64,000 nucleotides of DNA, taken from contig JAEEQE010000005.1 in assembly GCA_016285145.1 (NCBI GenBank), forward strand, positions 58,230 to 122,229, read 5' to 3'. Origin of the DNA: Bacteroidales bacterium (GTDB lineage Bacteria; Bacteroidota; Bacteroidia; Bacteroidales; WCHB1-69). Position 1 is the stretch's first letter. The number at the start of each line of letters is the position of its first letter. Under the pieces are notes generated by a model that saw only the letters and a list, made by a program, of their open reading frames with translations, made no database searches and had not been told where the DNA came from. The translations under genes were made by a program, and so were the position numbers. Below, piece after piece: positions 7,430 through 18,244 of this stretch.

Positions 7430-10400
7430 ATGAGAAAAATTTTCACATTGATAATCATGGTGCTGGCCGTATATAACTTGTTTGCTCAAGCACCGCAGAG
7501 GATGACCTATCAGGCCGTGGTGCGCAACAGTGCCAATGTCCTGATTGCCAACCAGAACGTGTCGGCACGTATTTCCATTTTGCAGGGTTCTGCGCAGGGT
7601 GCAGCCGTATATGTGGAGCAGCATAACACGACAACCAACGCTAACGGGTTGATGACTGTGGAGATTGGCGGTGGCTCGCCTATGGCGGGCGTTTTCGCCA
7701 ATATCGACTGGAGTACCGGTCCCTATTTCCTGAAATCGGAGATTGACCCGGAGGGCGGCATCAACTACTCCATTGAGAGTGTGCAGCAGTTGTTGAGCGT
7801 GCCCTACGCTCTGTATGCAAAAGAGGCGGGCAACGGTTTCAGCGGCGACTACAACGACTTGACGAATGTGCCCACCTTTACGGAATCTCAGATTCTGAGC
7901 ATCAGCCACGATACTATCTACCTCACAGGCGGCAGCTTCGTGAAACTGCCCGCCGGTTTTGATGGCGATTATAACAGTTTGACGAATAAACCAAACTTGT
8001 TCAGCGGAGCCTACAACGATCTAACGGGCAAACCCAACCTCGCGCCCGTGGCCACGAGTGGCGCCTACGGCGACCTCACCGGGCAGCCGACCATCCCTGC
8101 CGAGCAGGTGAATGCCGACTGGATTGCTACTTCCGGCAAGGCGCAGATACTCAACAAACCGATGCTCTTCAGCGGCAACTACAACGATCTGACTAATAAG
8201 CCGACATTGTTTGATGGTAATTATAATTCGTTGAGCAACAAGCCTATACTGTTTAGTGGCAATTATAACGATTTGACGAACAAGCCGACCCTGTTTGACG
8301 GGAACTACAACTCGTTGAGCAACCGCCCGAACCTGTCGGCGGTGGCTTTGAGCGGCAGTTATAACGATTTGATTAACAAACCGGCCTTGTTCGACGGAAA
8401 TTACAATTCGTTGAGCAACCGCCCGAATCTCGCGCCAGTGGCCACGTCGGGCAGCTATGCCGACCTGACCAACAAACCGAACTTGGCCACGGTGGCCACC
8501 AGCGGCAGTTACAACGACCTCTCCAACCGCCCCGCCATCCCTTCCGAGCAAGTGAATGCCGACTGGACAGCCATTTCCGGCAAGGCGCAGATTCTCAACC
8601 GGCCCAACCTCGCGCCCGTGGCCACATCAGGCAACTACAACGACCTTACCAACAAGCCCACTATCCCGGCCGAGCAGGTGAACTCAGACTGGAATGCCAC
8701 CTCCGGCAAGGCGCAGATCCTTAATAGACCCAACCTCGCGCCTGTAGCCACTACCGGCAATTATAGCGACCTTAACGGTAGACCCAACCTCGCACCAGTA
8801 GCCACCTCGGGCAACTACAACGACCTTAACAATCTTCCCACCATCCCTAATGTCCCTACAGACGTTAGTGTCTTTACCAACGACGCCGGCTACCTTACTC
8901 GCGATTCCCTCCCCACCAACGTGAGTGGCTTTACCAACGACGCTGGCTACCTTACCACCTTCACGGAAAGCCAAATCCTGAGCATCAGCAATGACACCAT
9001 CTACCTTACGGGCGGCAGCTTCGTGAAACTGCCCGCCGGCTTTGACGGCGACTACAACAGCCTTACCAACAAGCCGAACCTTTTCAGTGGTGCTTACGGT
9101 GACCTTACAGGAAAACCCAATCTTGCGCCCGTAGCCACCTCAGGCAACTATAATGATCTCACCAACAAGCCCACTATCCCTACGGTCCCTACTGACGTTA
9201 GTGTCTTTAACAATGACGCCGGCTACCTTACCCGCGACTCCCTCCCCACCAACGTGAGTGGCTTTACCAACGACGCTGGCTACCTTACCTCCTTCACGGA
9301 AAGCCAAATCCTGAGCATCAGCAACGACACCATCTACCTCACAGGCGGCAGCTTCGTGAAACTGCCCGCCGGCTTCGATGGCGACTACAATAGCCTGACA
9401 AACAAGCCTAACTTCGCGCCTGTTGCCACCTCGGGCAACTACAGCGAACTTAACGGCAAGCCCAATCTCGCGCCAGTAGCCACTACCGGCAATTATAGCG
9501 ACCTTAACGACCTTCCCACCATCCCTACGGTCCCTACTGACGTTAGTGTCTTTAATAACGACGCCGGCTACCTTACCCGCGACAGCCTCCCCACCAACGT
9601 TAGCGTCTTTACCAACGATGCTGGCTACCTGACCTCCTTCACGGAAAGCCAAATTCTGAGCATCAGCAACGACACCATCTACCTCACAGGCGGCAGCTTC
9701 GTGAAACTGCCCGCTGGCTTCGATGGCGACTACAACAGCCTGACAAACAAGCCTAACCTCGCGCCAGTAGCCACTACCGGCAATTATAACGACCTTAATG
9801 ACCTTCCCACCATCCCTAATGTCCCCACCAACGTTAGTGCCTTTAACAATGACGCCGGCTACCTGACCTCCTTCACGGAAAGCCAAATTCTGAGCATCAG
9901 CAACGACACCATCTACCTCACGGGCGGCAGCTTCGTGAAACTGCCCGCTGGCTTCGATGGCGACTACAACAGCCTGACAAACAGGCCCAACCTCGCACCA
10001 GTAGCCACCTCGGGCAACTACAGCGACCTTAACGGTAAGCCCAATCTCGCGCCAGTAGCCACTACCGGCAATTATAGCGACCTTAACGACCTTCCCACCA
10101 TCCCTAATGTCCCTACTGACGTTAGTGCCTTTAACAATGATGCCGGCTACCTTACTCGCGACTCCCTCCCCACCAGCGTCAGTGCCTTCACCAACGACGC
10201 GGGCTACCTGACCTCTTTCACGGAGAGCCAAATCCTGAGCATCAGCAACGACACCATCTACCTTACGGGCGGCAGCTTCGTGAAACTGCCCACTGCAGAG
10301 GGATTTAGCGGCAGTTACAATGATCTCACCGACAAACCCACCATCCCTAATGTTCCCACTAACGTTAGTGCCTTTACTAACGACGCCGGCTACCTAACCT

Positions 10401-13400
10401 CTTTCACCGAAAGCCAAATCCTGAGCATCAGCAACGACACCATCTTCCTCACAGGCGGCAGCTTCGTGAAGCTGCCCGCTGGCTTCGATGGCGACTATAA
10501 CAGCCTGACAAACAAGCCCAACCTCGCACCAGTAGCCACCTCGGGCAACTACAGCGACCTTAACGGCAAACCCAATCTTGCTCCCGTGGCTACCAGTGGC
10601 AACTACAACGACCTTAACGACCTTCCCACCATCCCTAATGTCCCTACAGACGTTAGTGTCTTTAACAATGACGCTGGCTACATTACAGCTGCGGATGTGC
10701 CCGCCCAGGTGAATTCCGACTGGAACGCCACCTCCGGTGTGGAGGAGATCCTGAACAAGCCCACGAATGTGAGTGCCTTTAACAACGATGCTGGCTACCT
10801 AACCGCCGACAGCCTCGCCAATCTTAACAACCAACTTGACGCCTTGCAGCACGCCTTTGACAGTTTGCAGCAAATAGTGGAAAACGACCATTTTGTGTGC
10901 GGCACCTCCACCGTTTCCGACCACGAGGGCAATGTTTATCACACGGTGAAGATTGGCAACCAGTGCTGGACGAAGGAAAACCTGCGCACCACCACCTCAC
11001 CGAGTACGGGAACATACCTCATCCCAGCTCCCGGAACTGACTACACCTACACGGGCAAGCAAGCCCGATGGTACAACGACGACTCCACTACCTACGCGCC
11101 GATGAACTACGGTCTGCTCTATAACTGGAACGCGGCGGTGGATACCTTCAATACAGCGTATGGGGAAACCAGTGTAAACACCAGCCAGAGCAATGCGGTG
11201 TCGGTGAACTTCATAGGCAACCGCCGAGGCATCTGCCCCGCGGGGTGGCACCTGCCGAGTGATGCGGATTGGAACACAATGGAGGCAACTGTGAGTGGTT
11301 CGAACTGGCAGGCGAGTTATGAGACCACATACGGATGGCGTGGAACTCATGCGGGCAAGCTTGCCGGTGGAGAAAACTGGTCGACCAGTTCCACGTCTGG
11401 AGTTCCTGGCGACTACAGCAATGCCGACCGTAACGCCACGGGCTTTTCCGCTGTTCCAGCGGGCTACTGCTACAGTTCGTCGTTCTACGACGCGGGCTAC
11501 ACCGCCAACTTCTGGTCCTCTACGCAGTATGTGAGCAGTCCGAACTTCGCGTATGTCCGCTACCTGAACTACAGCTACGCCAACGTGAGCAGGGAATACT
11601 ACCTCAAGCACTACGGCTTTTCGGTCCGTTGCCTTCGCGACAATACTACTATCAGCGAGCAAATAGACGCTCAACAGCATATCCTTGACAGCCTTGCGCC
11701 TGTGGCCTTCAGTGGGGATTACAATGACTTGGTGAACACGCCTCCTATCCCTGCCGCGCAAGTGAACTCCGACTGGAACGCCACCTCTGGTGTGGAGGAA
11801 ATTCTCAACAAGCCCACGAATGTGAGCGCGTTTAACAACGATGCTGGCTACCTCACCGCCGACAGCGTCGCCAAGCTGAACAACCAGCTTGACTCCTTGC
11901 AGCAAGCCCTGGAGAACCTGCAGCAGCAGATGCCCTTCATCTGCGGAACCTCCACGGTTTCTGACCACGAAGGCAACATCTATCACACCGTGAAGATTGG
12001 CAACCAGTGCTGGACGAAGGAGAACCTGCGCACCACCACCTCGCCTACAACGGGGACGTACCTCATACCTGATGCAAACGCTACCTATACCTACACGGGC
12101 AAGCAGGCCCGCTGGTACAACAACGACTCCACCACCTACGCGCCGATGAACTACGGCCTGCTGTATAACTGGAATGCGGCAGTGGATACATTCAACACGG
12201 CGTACGGGGAAACCAGTGTAAACACAGACTACGACAATGCATTGTTGGTAAACTTCTCCAGCCACCGCAGGGGTATCTGTCCTGCGGGTTGGCATCTGCC
12301 GAGCGATGCGGAGTGGACGCAACTAACTGACTATGTAAGCACTCAAAGTCTTTATGTGTGTGGCGACACCAATATCAACATTGCTAAGGCGTTGGCAAAC
12401 TCGACAGGTTGGCACACCCATAATAACAATTGCGCGGTGGGCAACGACCCATCGGCGAACAACGCCACCGGCTTTTCGGCCCTTCCCGCCGGCGACTACA
12501 TCGGTTTCTACGACAATGCCCACGGTTACACCTTCTTTTGGTCTTCTACGCATCCCAGCGGCAGTAGCGCGTATAGTCGCAGTGCCGCGTACGGCTGTAG
12601 CCTTGCCTACGTCAGTGCCTACGTAGGTATGAGCACCTCAAGCAAGTACAAAGGTATTTCCGTCCGCTGTCTTCGCAATAACACTTTTATTAGCGAGCAA
12701 ATAGAGGCGCAACAGAGCGTGTTGGACAGCCTTGCGCCTGTAGCCTTCAGTGGGGATTACAATGACTTGGTGAACACGCCTCCTATCCCTGCCGCGCAAG
12801 TGAATTCCAACTGGAACGCCACCTTCGGTGTGGAGGAGATTTTGAACAAGCCCACCAATGTTAGTGCCTTTAACAACGATGCCGAGTACATTACGCAGAC
12901 ACAACTGAATGCTGCCAACTACGTTACCAATAACGGAACGAATTGCGGCAATGCGGTTGACCTGTGTAGTCTGTTGAGCAGACTTGACAGCTTGGAATAC
13001 CGCTTGCAGAATATGCCTACCTCCAACAATAACTCGGCATACGGAGTGCCCTTGAACGACACTTGTCCGCAGCGCATGGTCATGATTAACGGAAGCCGGA
13101 ATGCGTGTTACCATGGTTCAACGGAGGACAACGTCTTTTTCACCGTTTTAGTTGATGGGAGTGCTGTTTACGATGCCTCATATACGTGGTATGTGAATGG
13201 ACAACATATAAATGAATACAATGGTTTCCTCAATTTCTACAGTGGAATGTGGGGACCCACTTACAACAATCCGTATGTCTTTACGGCTAAAGTCACCATG
13301 ACGGATGGATGCTCCTATTTGAGTGGTCCGTTCGAGGTGAATGTGTATGAGCTTCCGGATGTCATTGTCACGGGCAGTGACAGTGTGGTTTGCGAGGGCG

Positions 13401-16400
13401 AGAGTGTGACATTGCGGGCTGGCCTCCGCACCCCCGGCAACCCGATGATTACATATCAGTGGTACGAGAACACGGTGAGCAGCGATAATGCCCTGCCCGG
13501 ACGCACGCACGAGGACGAAATGTTCAAACCTGCGCTTGGCACAACCGACTACATTGTAATTGTAACGCATTTGATGGAAGACTATGGATGCCTTTCTTTG
13601 GATACGTTCCGGGTGAGAGTGGCGGAATGCGATACAGCAGGAGGAACAAACAACCCACAGACGGCATTGCCTACCGTGACAACGGATTCTGTGATGGTTA
13701 TCTCCTCTACGTCCGCCAATTGTTATGGGAACGTCGCTGCAGAAGGCTGCACAGCTGTGACTGCAAGAGGTGTGTGCTGGAGTACTTTGCATAATCCCAC
13801 TATCAACGACAGTCATACCGCCGATAGTGTTGGGATAGGCAGTTTTATAAGCATTTTGACAGATTTGGTAGCTGGCACCACCTATTATGTACGAGCGTAT
13901 GCCACGAACAGAGAAGGAACGGCTTATGGGGAAGAAACGACTTTCACATTGTACTTGGTTGTTCCTAAATCAGGAACTGATAACCACACCATGACTGGCA
14001 ACACGGTTACTGTTTACGACCATGCTGGCCCTGATGCCAACTACGACAATCGTTGCTGGGGAACATTGGTTATTACGGCTCCAGACAGTAACATGCTTTT
14101 GTCTATATCTGGCAGTTATGACACATATAATTATTATGCTGCTCAAGACGACCATTTGATAATTTATAATGGCTTCGGCACCACAGAACTGATTGCCACC
14201 TTGAGGGGTAGCGGCAATATTTCTAACCCGTTTTTTACAACACAGAATACAGTGATGTTACGATTTACATCTAGTAGCTATAGTAGTACAAAAAGTGGCT
14301 TCGAACTATTCATAACTGCAATACCGATGAATGAAGTTCCTACAGTGACGACCGACACAGTGTTCAATATCACCGATTCTTCTGCCACATGCAGCGGCAA
14401 TATTACTGTAAATGGTGGAGTAGAAATAACTGCATATGGAGTGTGTTGGGGATCTTCTCACAATCCAACAATTGACGGCAGTCACACTTCCTATAGTAGT
14501 GGAACGGGCGGTTTTGCTAACGATATCACAGCTCTTAGTGCTAACAGCACCTACTACGTAAGGGCATACGCAACCTGTCAACATGGAACTATATATGGCA
14601 ATGAGGTGAGTTTCAAAACCAGTTATGGTTCCAATGGCGATGCACAACCATGTCAGGGTTCCCATACTATTTCCGATATTGACGGCAACGTTTACACTAC
14701 TGTACAAATTGGAAACCAATGCTGGTTGGCAGAGAACCTTCGTACCACGCGCTATTCCGATGGTACACCCGTTGCTTTAGGCGATACCCTAAATGTAGTA
14801 ACTCCATACCGATATGCTCCTGACTTTAACATAAACTATGTCCCCGAATACGGTTATTTATACAACTGGCCCGCAGTTATGCATGGTTCATCTTCCAGCA
14901 TTTCAAATCCTAGTGGTGTGCAAGGCATCTGTCCCACAGGCTGGCATGTGCCGAGTGATTCAGAATGGACACAGCTGACAGATTATTTGAGAGGTCCTGC
15001 AGCTTATTTTTGCAACAATAACAATAACATAGCTAAAGCATTGACGAGCAATACAGGATGGCACACTTCTATTTATGATTGTACTGCGGGAAATGACATG
15101 GAATCAAACAATGCTACTGGTTTTGGAGCATTACCGGCAGGTCATTTTCAAGGTGGCAGTTACATGAGTTTTAGTGATGAGGCTAACATGTGGAGTTCCT
15201 CGGAAGCATCTAACAATAACGTTTGGTATCGTAGCATTGCCAGTAATTTTGCCTACGTAAGACGTTACAGTGGAACTAAATCTTATGGATATTCGGTACG
15301 ATGTCTTCGTGATATAGCTTCATTATCAGCCTTTCCGGTTGTAACCACCAACACGGTGAGTGAAATTGCAGAAATTACCGCTACTTGCGGTGGAAGTGTA
15401 ACCTCTAATGGTGCAATTGTAACGGCACGAGGTGTCTGTTGGAGTACTTCGCCCAACCCGACCATTGCGGACAGCCATACCACAGATGGTAACGGTGCTG
15501 GCAGTTTTACCAGCAGCCTTACTGAACTTTTACGTTATAACACCTACTATGTACGAGCATACGCCACTACTGATAATGGAACAGTCTATGGCGAAGAGTT
15601 TAAGTTCACCGCCTCTATATATCTGAATGGCGATGAGTTTTCTTGCTCTGGAACACCTACAGTAACCGATGTTGAAGGGAACATCTACAATACAGTACAG
15701 ATCGGTGGCCAGTGTTGGATGAGGGAAAACTTGAAAACAACAAAATACGCGGATAACACTTTGATTGAAGTTCCCATTTACCCCCATGCATCCACAACAA
15801 CAGCCTATCGTAAAAGTCCTAACGGTAAACATTCTAATGCACCCACATACGGATACTTATATAACTGGAGAGCCGTGATGCATAATTCATCGTCCAGCAC
15901 ATCTAATCCAAGCGGAGTCCAGGGTGTTTGTCCTACAGGCTGGCATGTGCCGAGCGATGCGGAATGGACACAGTTGACCGAATATGTGAAAAGCCAAAGC
16001 CTATATTGTGGCAACAGCACTTTCTCTGTTGCAAAGGCACTGGCGGCTGTTCAGGATTGGTACAACAGCACAGACACTTGTGCAGTTGGTAACAATCCCA
16101 ATGAGAATAATGTCACAGGATTTTGGGCATTGCCAGCAGGTAGCTACTATTCCGATGACGGTTATTACAGCTCTAGTTATTACAGTTTTGCCACTGATGC
16201 CTGCTTCTGGAGTGCCACTGAAGGCAGCAGTTCGTCCGCATACAACCGATGTCTCTATTACAACGACAAAAACATAAATCGCTCCAATGAAAGCAAATGC
16301 AACTACTTTTCTGTCAGGTGCTTGCGCGACAGTGCTTCAAGTGGTAACAATGCCACCACTCAAGCTGCATTGCCTACTATTACAACTGATAGTGTAACCG

Positions 16401-18223
16401 CCATTACCGCTACAACTGTTGTCTGCGGAGGTGATGTGACTGCTGAAGGCAGTGAAGTTGTGACAGAGAGAGGTGTGTGTTGGGGTACCGCCCATAATCC
16501 GACTGTGTGTGGAAACCACACAGCCGAGGGTGATGGTGCCGGGCATTTTACTGTCAATATTTCTGGATTGAGAACAGGCACTACTTACTATGTACGAGCG
16601 TACGCTATAAATAATGTAGGAACGGCCTATGGAGAAGAAGTGAGTTTTAAAACCCTAAGAGATACTGTAGGAAATGGTTTGCCCTGTCCGGGAATCCCCA
16701 CAGTTGCTGACATTGACGGTAACATATACAATACGGTGAAGTTTTTGGGGAAATGTTGGATGAAAGAAAATCTGAAAACGACAAGATATGCGGATGGCAC
16801 TTTCATTGAATCAGGCGATTCTTTTAGTCGTGAAACACCCTATCGTTACGCTCCTGACAACGATACCAACAACATTGCCACGTATGGTTATCTTTATAAT
16901 TGGCCAGCCGTAATGAACGGTTCCGTTTCAAATATTGCAAGCCCTAATGGTGTGCAGGGCATTTGTCCCAATGGTTGGCATGTGCCGAATTATGAAGAGT
17001 TGTATTGCATCCCCGGTCCCTTTACGGAATCAGGTATGTGCTCTGATGAAAACGATGATGCGTTTGATGATGAGTACTACCAACAGGTTGGAAACTATGC
17101 ATGCTTTTGGTGTTCCGAACAACGCGATTATCTAGAAGCTTTCTTTCTCGGAATTACTAATTATGCTAGTACTATAGGACGCATTAAATGGAAATCCACA
17201 GGAATGTCTGTCCGCTGTGTCCTCAACGAAGAAGTCGCTACGATACTCCCTACAGTGTCGACGATTACGGCAAATAACCTCACATCCACTTCCGCTACCT
17301 GCGGCGGAAATGTAACTTCCGATGGCGGTGCTACGGTGACGGCTCGCGGCGTTTGCTGGAGCACGTCTCAGAACCCGACTATTAGTGGTAATCATACCAC
17401 TAATGGCAGTGGCACGGGCAGCTTCACGAGCAGCCTGACTGGCTTGAGTGCCAACACCACCTATTATGTGCGGGCATATGCAACGAATAGTGTGGGCACG
17501 GCGTACGGAAATGAGGTTAGCTTCACAACTACAAATATGGATGGTCAGTCTTGTCCGGGTGCCCCCACAGTAACAGATATTGACGGAAACACCTATAATA
17601 CGGTACGGATTGGTGAACAGTGCTGGATGAAGGAAAACTTGCGTGCTACGCACTATGCGGACGGTTCGTCAATACCTGCTGGCGGTAACGTGGCTAGTAA
17701 TATAAATCCATATTATTATAATTTTTCTTCATCTACTATAGCATTGGATCAGCGAGGACTGCTTTACAACTGGCAGGCAGTGATGAACGGTGCACCATCA
17801 AGCACTACTAATCCCAGCGGTGTACAAGGAATATGTCCCATGGGTTGGCATGTACCGAGCGAGGCGGAGTGGAATCAACTTACCGATTATGTAAGTAGTC
17901 AGAGCCAGTACAAATGTGATAATTACAGCTCCTATATTGCTAAAGCTTTGGCTAGCTCAACGAGCTGGGAAAACAATTCGTACAATTGTACGGTTGGAAA
18001 TGACCTCTCAACAAACAATGCAACTGGTTTTTCTGCCGTTCCAGCTAGCTGGCGAAATAGTCAAGGCTTCATTGCTGCGTGCGCAAATGCATACTTTTGG
18101 TCTTCTTCGGCGGCCGATAGCAACACAGCATGGTACCGCGAATTGAAACATCAAAGTGCCTATGTGTGGAGAGAAAGCGTCTCCTGCTTTGTTGGTTTTT
18201 CCGTCCGTTGTCTCCGCGATTAA
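7430..18223 (+). CDS. Giant secreted FISUMP-domain protein with tail-fibre-like repeats
   Basis: The 3597-residue product has a signal peptide (MRKIFTLIIMVLAVYNLFAQ). Residues about 25-135 form an N-terminal domain seen in Bacteroidetes surface proteins. Residues 138-1150 are repeats of the types YNDLTNKPxL, DVSxFxNDAGYLT and FTESQILSISNDTIYLTGGS, resembling phage tail-fibre stalk modules. Six FISUMP (Fib_succ_major) domains follow at about 1154-1403, 1503-1749, 2407-2629, 2738-2967, 3085-3265 and 3374-3597, each with CWxxENL, ICPxGWHxPS and SVRCLRD; the fifth is shortened. Between them are an Ig-like stretch (about 1880-2070), a CUB-like domain (about 2175-2298) and five fibronectin-like modules with ARGVCW and TTYYVRAYAT. 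There is no T9SS sorting domain at the C-terminus. It is probably a cell-surface adhesin or fibre; function is inferred from architecture only. The next gene starts 21 bases later. Confidence 0.85.
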   Translation: MRKIFTLIIMVLAVYNLFAQAPQRMTYQAVVRNSANVLIANQNVSARISILQGSAQGAAVYVEQHNTTTNANGLMTVEIGGGSPMAGVFANIDWSTGPYFLKSEIDPEGGINYSIESVQQLLSVPYALYAKEAGNGFSGDYNDLTNVPTFTESQILSISHDTIYLTGGSFVKLPAGFDGDYNSLTNKPNLFSGAYNDLTGKPNLAPVATSGAYGDLTGQPTIPAEQVNADWIATSGKAQILNKPMLFSGNYNDLTNKPTLFDGNYNSLSNKPILFSGNYNDLTNKPTLFDGNYNSLSNRPNLSAVALSGSYNDLINKPALFDGNYNSLSNRPNLAPVATSGSYADLTNKPNLATVATSGSYNDLSNRPAIPSEQVNADWTAISGKAQILNRPNLAPVATSGNYNDLTNKPTIPAEQVNSDWNATSGKAQILNRPNLAPVATTGNYSDLNGRPNLAPVATSGNYNDLNNLPTIPNVPTDVSVFTNDAGYLTRDSLPTNVSGFTNDAGYLTTFTESQILSISNDTIYLTGGSFVKLPAGFDGDYNSLTNKPNLFSGAYGDLTGKPNLAPVATSGNYNDLTNKPTIPTVPTDVSVFNNDAGYLTRDSLPTNVSGFTNDAGYLTSFTESQILSISNDTIYLTGGSFVKLPAGFDGDYNSLTNKPNFAPVATSGNYSELNGKPNLAPVATTGNYSDLNDLPTIPTVPTDVSVFNNDAGYLTRDSLPTNVSVFTNDAGYLTSFTESQILSISNDTIYLTGGSFVKLPAGFDGDYNSLTNKPNLAPVATTGNYNDLNDLPTIPNVPTNVSAFNNDAGYLTSFTESQILSISNDTIYLTGGSFVKLPAGFDGDYNSLTNRPNLAPVATSGNYSDLNGKPNLAPVATTGNYSDLNDLPTIPNVPTDVSAFNNDAGYLTRDSLPTSVSAFTNDAGYLTSFTESQILSISNDTIYLTGGSFVKLPTAEGFSGSYNDLTDKPTIPNVPTNVSAFTNDAGYLTSFTESQILSISNDTIFLTGGSFVKLPAGFDGDYNSLTNKPNLAPVATSGNYSDLNGKPNLAPVATSGNYNDLNDLPTIPNVPTDVSVFNNDAGYITAADVPAQVNSDWNATSGVEEILNKPTNVSAFNNDAGYLTADSLANLNNQLDALQHAFDSLQQIVENDHFVCGTSTVSDHEGNVYHTVKIGNQCWTKENLRTTTSPSTGTYLIPAPGTDYTYTGKQARWYNDDSTTYAPMNYGLLYNWNAAVDTFNTAYGETSVNTSQSNAVSVNFIGNRRGICPAGWHLPSDADWNTMEATVSGSNWQASYETTYGWRGTHAGKLAGGENWSTSSTSGVPGDYSNADRNATGFSAVPAGYCYSSSFYDAGYTANFWSSTQYVSSPNFAYVRYLNYSYANVSREYYLKHYGFSVRCLRDNTTISEQIDAQQHILDSLAPVAFSGDYNDLVNTPPIPAAQVNSDWNATSGVEEILNKPTNVSAFNNDAGYLTADSVAKLNNQLDSLQQALENLQQQMPFICGTSTVSDHEGNIYHTVKIGNQCWTKENLRTTTSPTTGTYLIPDANATYTYTGKQARWYNNDSTTYAPMNYGLLYNWNAAVDTFNTAYGETSVNTDYDNALLVNFSSHRRGICPAGWHLPSDAEWTQLTDYVSTQSLYVCGDTNINIAKALANSTGWHTHNNNCAVGNDPSANNATGFSALPAGDYIGFYDNAHGYTFFWSSTHPSGSSAYSRSAAYGCSLAYVSAYVGMSTSSKYKGISVRCLRNNTFISEQIEAQQSVLDSLAPVAFSGDYNDLVNTPPIPAAQVNSNWNATFGVEEILNKPTNVSAFNNDAEYITQTQLNAANYVTNNGTNCGNAVDLCSLLSRLDSLEYRLQNMPTSNNNSAYGVPLNDTCPQRMVMINGSRNACYHGSTEDNVFFTVLVDGSAVYDASYTWYVNGQHINEYNGFLNFYSGMWGPTYNNPYVFTAKVTMTDGCSYLSGPFEVNVYELPDVIVTGSDSVVCEGESVTLRAGLRTPGNPMITYQWYENTVSSDNALPGRTHEDEMFKPALGTTDYIVIVTHLMEDYGCLSLDTFRVRVAECDTAGGTNNPQTALPTVTTDSVMVISSTSANCYGNVAAEGCTAVTARGVCWSTLHNPTINDSHTADSVGIGSFISILTDLVAGTTYYVRAYATNREGTAYGEETTFTLYLVVPKSGTDNHTMTGNTVTVYDHAGPDANYDNRCWGTLVITAPDSNMLLSISGSYDTYNYYAAQDDHLIIYNGFGTTELIATLRGSGNISNPFFTTQNTVMLRFTSSSYSSTKSGFELFITAIPMNEVPTVTTDTVFNITDSSATCSGNITVNGGVEITAYGVCWGSSHNPTIDGSHTSYSSGTGGFANDITALSANSTYYVRAYATCQHGTIYGNEVSFKTSYGSNGDAQPCQGSHTISDIDGNVYTTVQIGNQCWLAENLRTTRYSDGTPVALGDTLNVVTPYRYAPDFNINYVPEYGYLYNWPAVMHGSSSSISNPSGVQGICPTGWHVPSDSEWTQLTDYLRGPAAYFCNNNNNIAKALTSNTGWHTSIYDCTAGNDMESNNATGFGALPAGHFQGGSYMSFSDEANMWSSSEASNNNVWYRSIASNFAYVRRYSGTKSYGYSVRCLRDIASLSAFPVVTTNTVSEIAEITATCGGSVTSNGAIVTARGVCWSTSPNPTIADSHTTDGNGAGSFTSSLTELLRYNTYYVRAYATTDNGTVYGEEFKFTASIYLNGDEFSCSGTPTVTDVEGNIYNTVQIGGQCWMRENLKTTKYADNTLIEVPIYPHASTTTAYRKSPNGKHSNAPTYGYLYNWRAVMHNSSSSTSNPSGVQGVCPTGWHVPSDAEWTQLTEYVKSQSLYCGNSTFSVAKALAAVQDWYNSTDTCAVGNNPNENNVTGFWALPAGSYYSDDGYYSSSYYSFATDACFWSATEGSSSSAYNRCLYYNDKNINRSNESKCNYFSVRCLRDSASSGNNATTQAALPTITTDSVTAITATTVVCGGDVTAEGSEVVTERGVCWGTAHNPTVCGNHTAEGDGAGHFTVNISGLRTGTTYYVRAYAINNVGTAYGEEVSFKTLRDTVGNGLPCPGIPTVADIDGNIYNTVKFLGKCWMKENLKTTRYADGTFIESGDSFSRETPYRYAPDNDTNNIATYGYLYNWPAVMNGSVSNIASPNGVQGICPNGWHVPNYEELYCIPGPFTESGMCSDENDDAFDDEYYQQVGNYACFWCSEQRDYLEAFFLGITNYASTIGRIKWKSTGMSVRCVLNEEVATILPTVSTITANNLTSTSATCGGNVTSDGGATVTARGVCWSTSQNPTISGNHTTNGSGTGSFTSSLTGLSANTTYYVRAYATNSVGTAYGNEVSFTTTNMDGQSCPGAPTVTDIDGNTYNTVRIGEQCWMKENLRATHYADGSSIPAGGNVASNINPYYYNFSSSTIALDQRGLLYNWQAVMNGAPSSTTNPSGVQGICPMGWHVPSEAEWNQLTDYVSSQSQYKCDNYSSYIAKALASSTSWENNSYNCTVGNDLSTNNATGFSAVPASWRNSQGFIAACANAYFWSSSAADSNTAWYRELKHQSAYVWRESVSCFVGFSVRCLRD
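7842..10800 (+). repeat. Coding tandem repeats in the FISUMP protein stalk
   Basis: About 980 codons consist of near-identical modules. FTESQILSIS-type modules recur seven times (starting near 7876, 8961, 9292, 9640, 9871, 10219 and 10402), with long stretches almost identical at the DNA level, such as the codons for GGSFVKLPAGFDGDYNSL. Such identity implies recent duplication and makes copy number prone to change and to assembly collapse. Confidence 0.85.
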
Positions 18224-18244
18224 CCCCAAAATTTCCGCCCCAAG

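Noticed and set aside
7226-7433. Opposed ORFs of about 60 codons before the giant gene
   Set aside because: Both arise from the hairpin element; no consistent start, promoter or domain.
9140-12322. Long minus-strand open frames (363 and 441 codons) within the giant gene
   Set aside because: They are antisense shadows of the repeated stalk and FISUMP codons; their repetitiveness mirrors the sense repeats.
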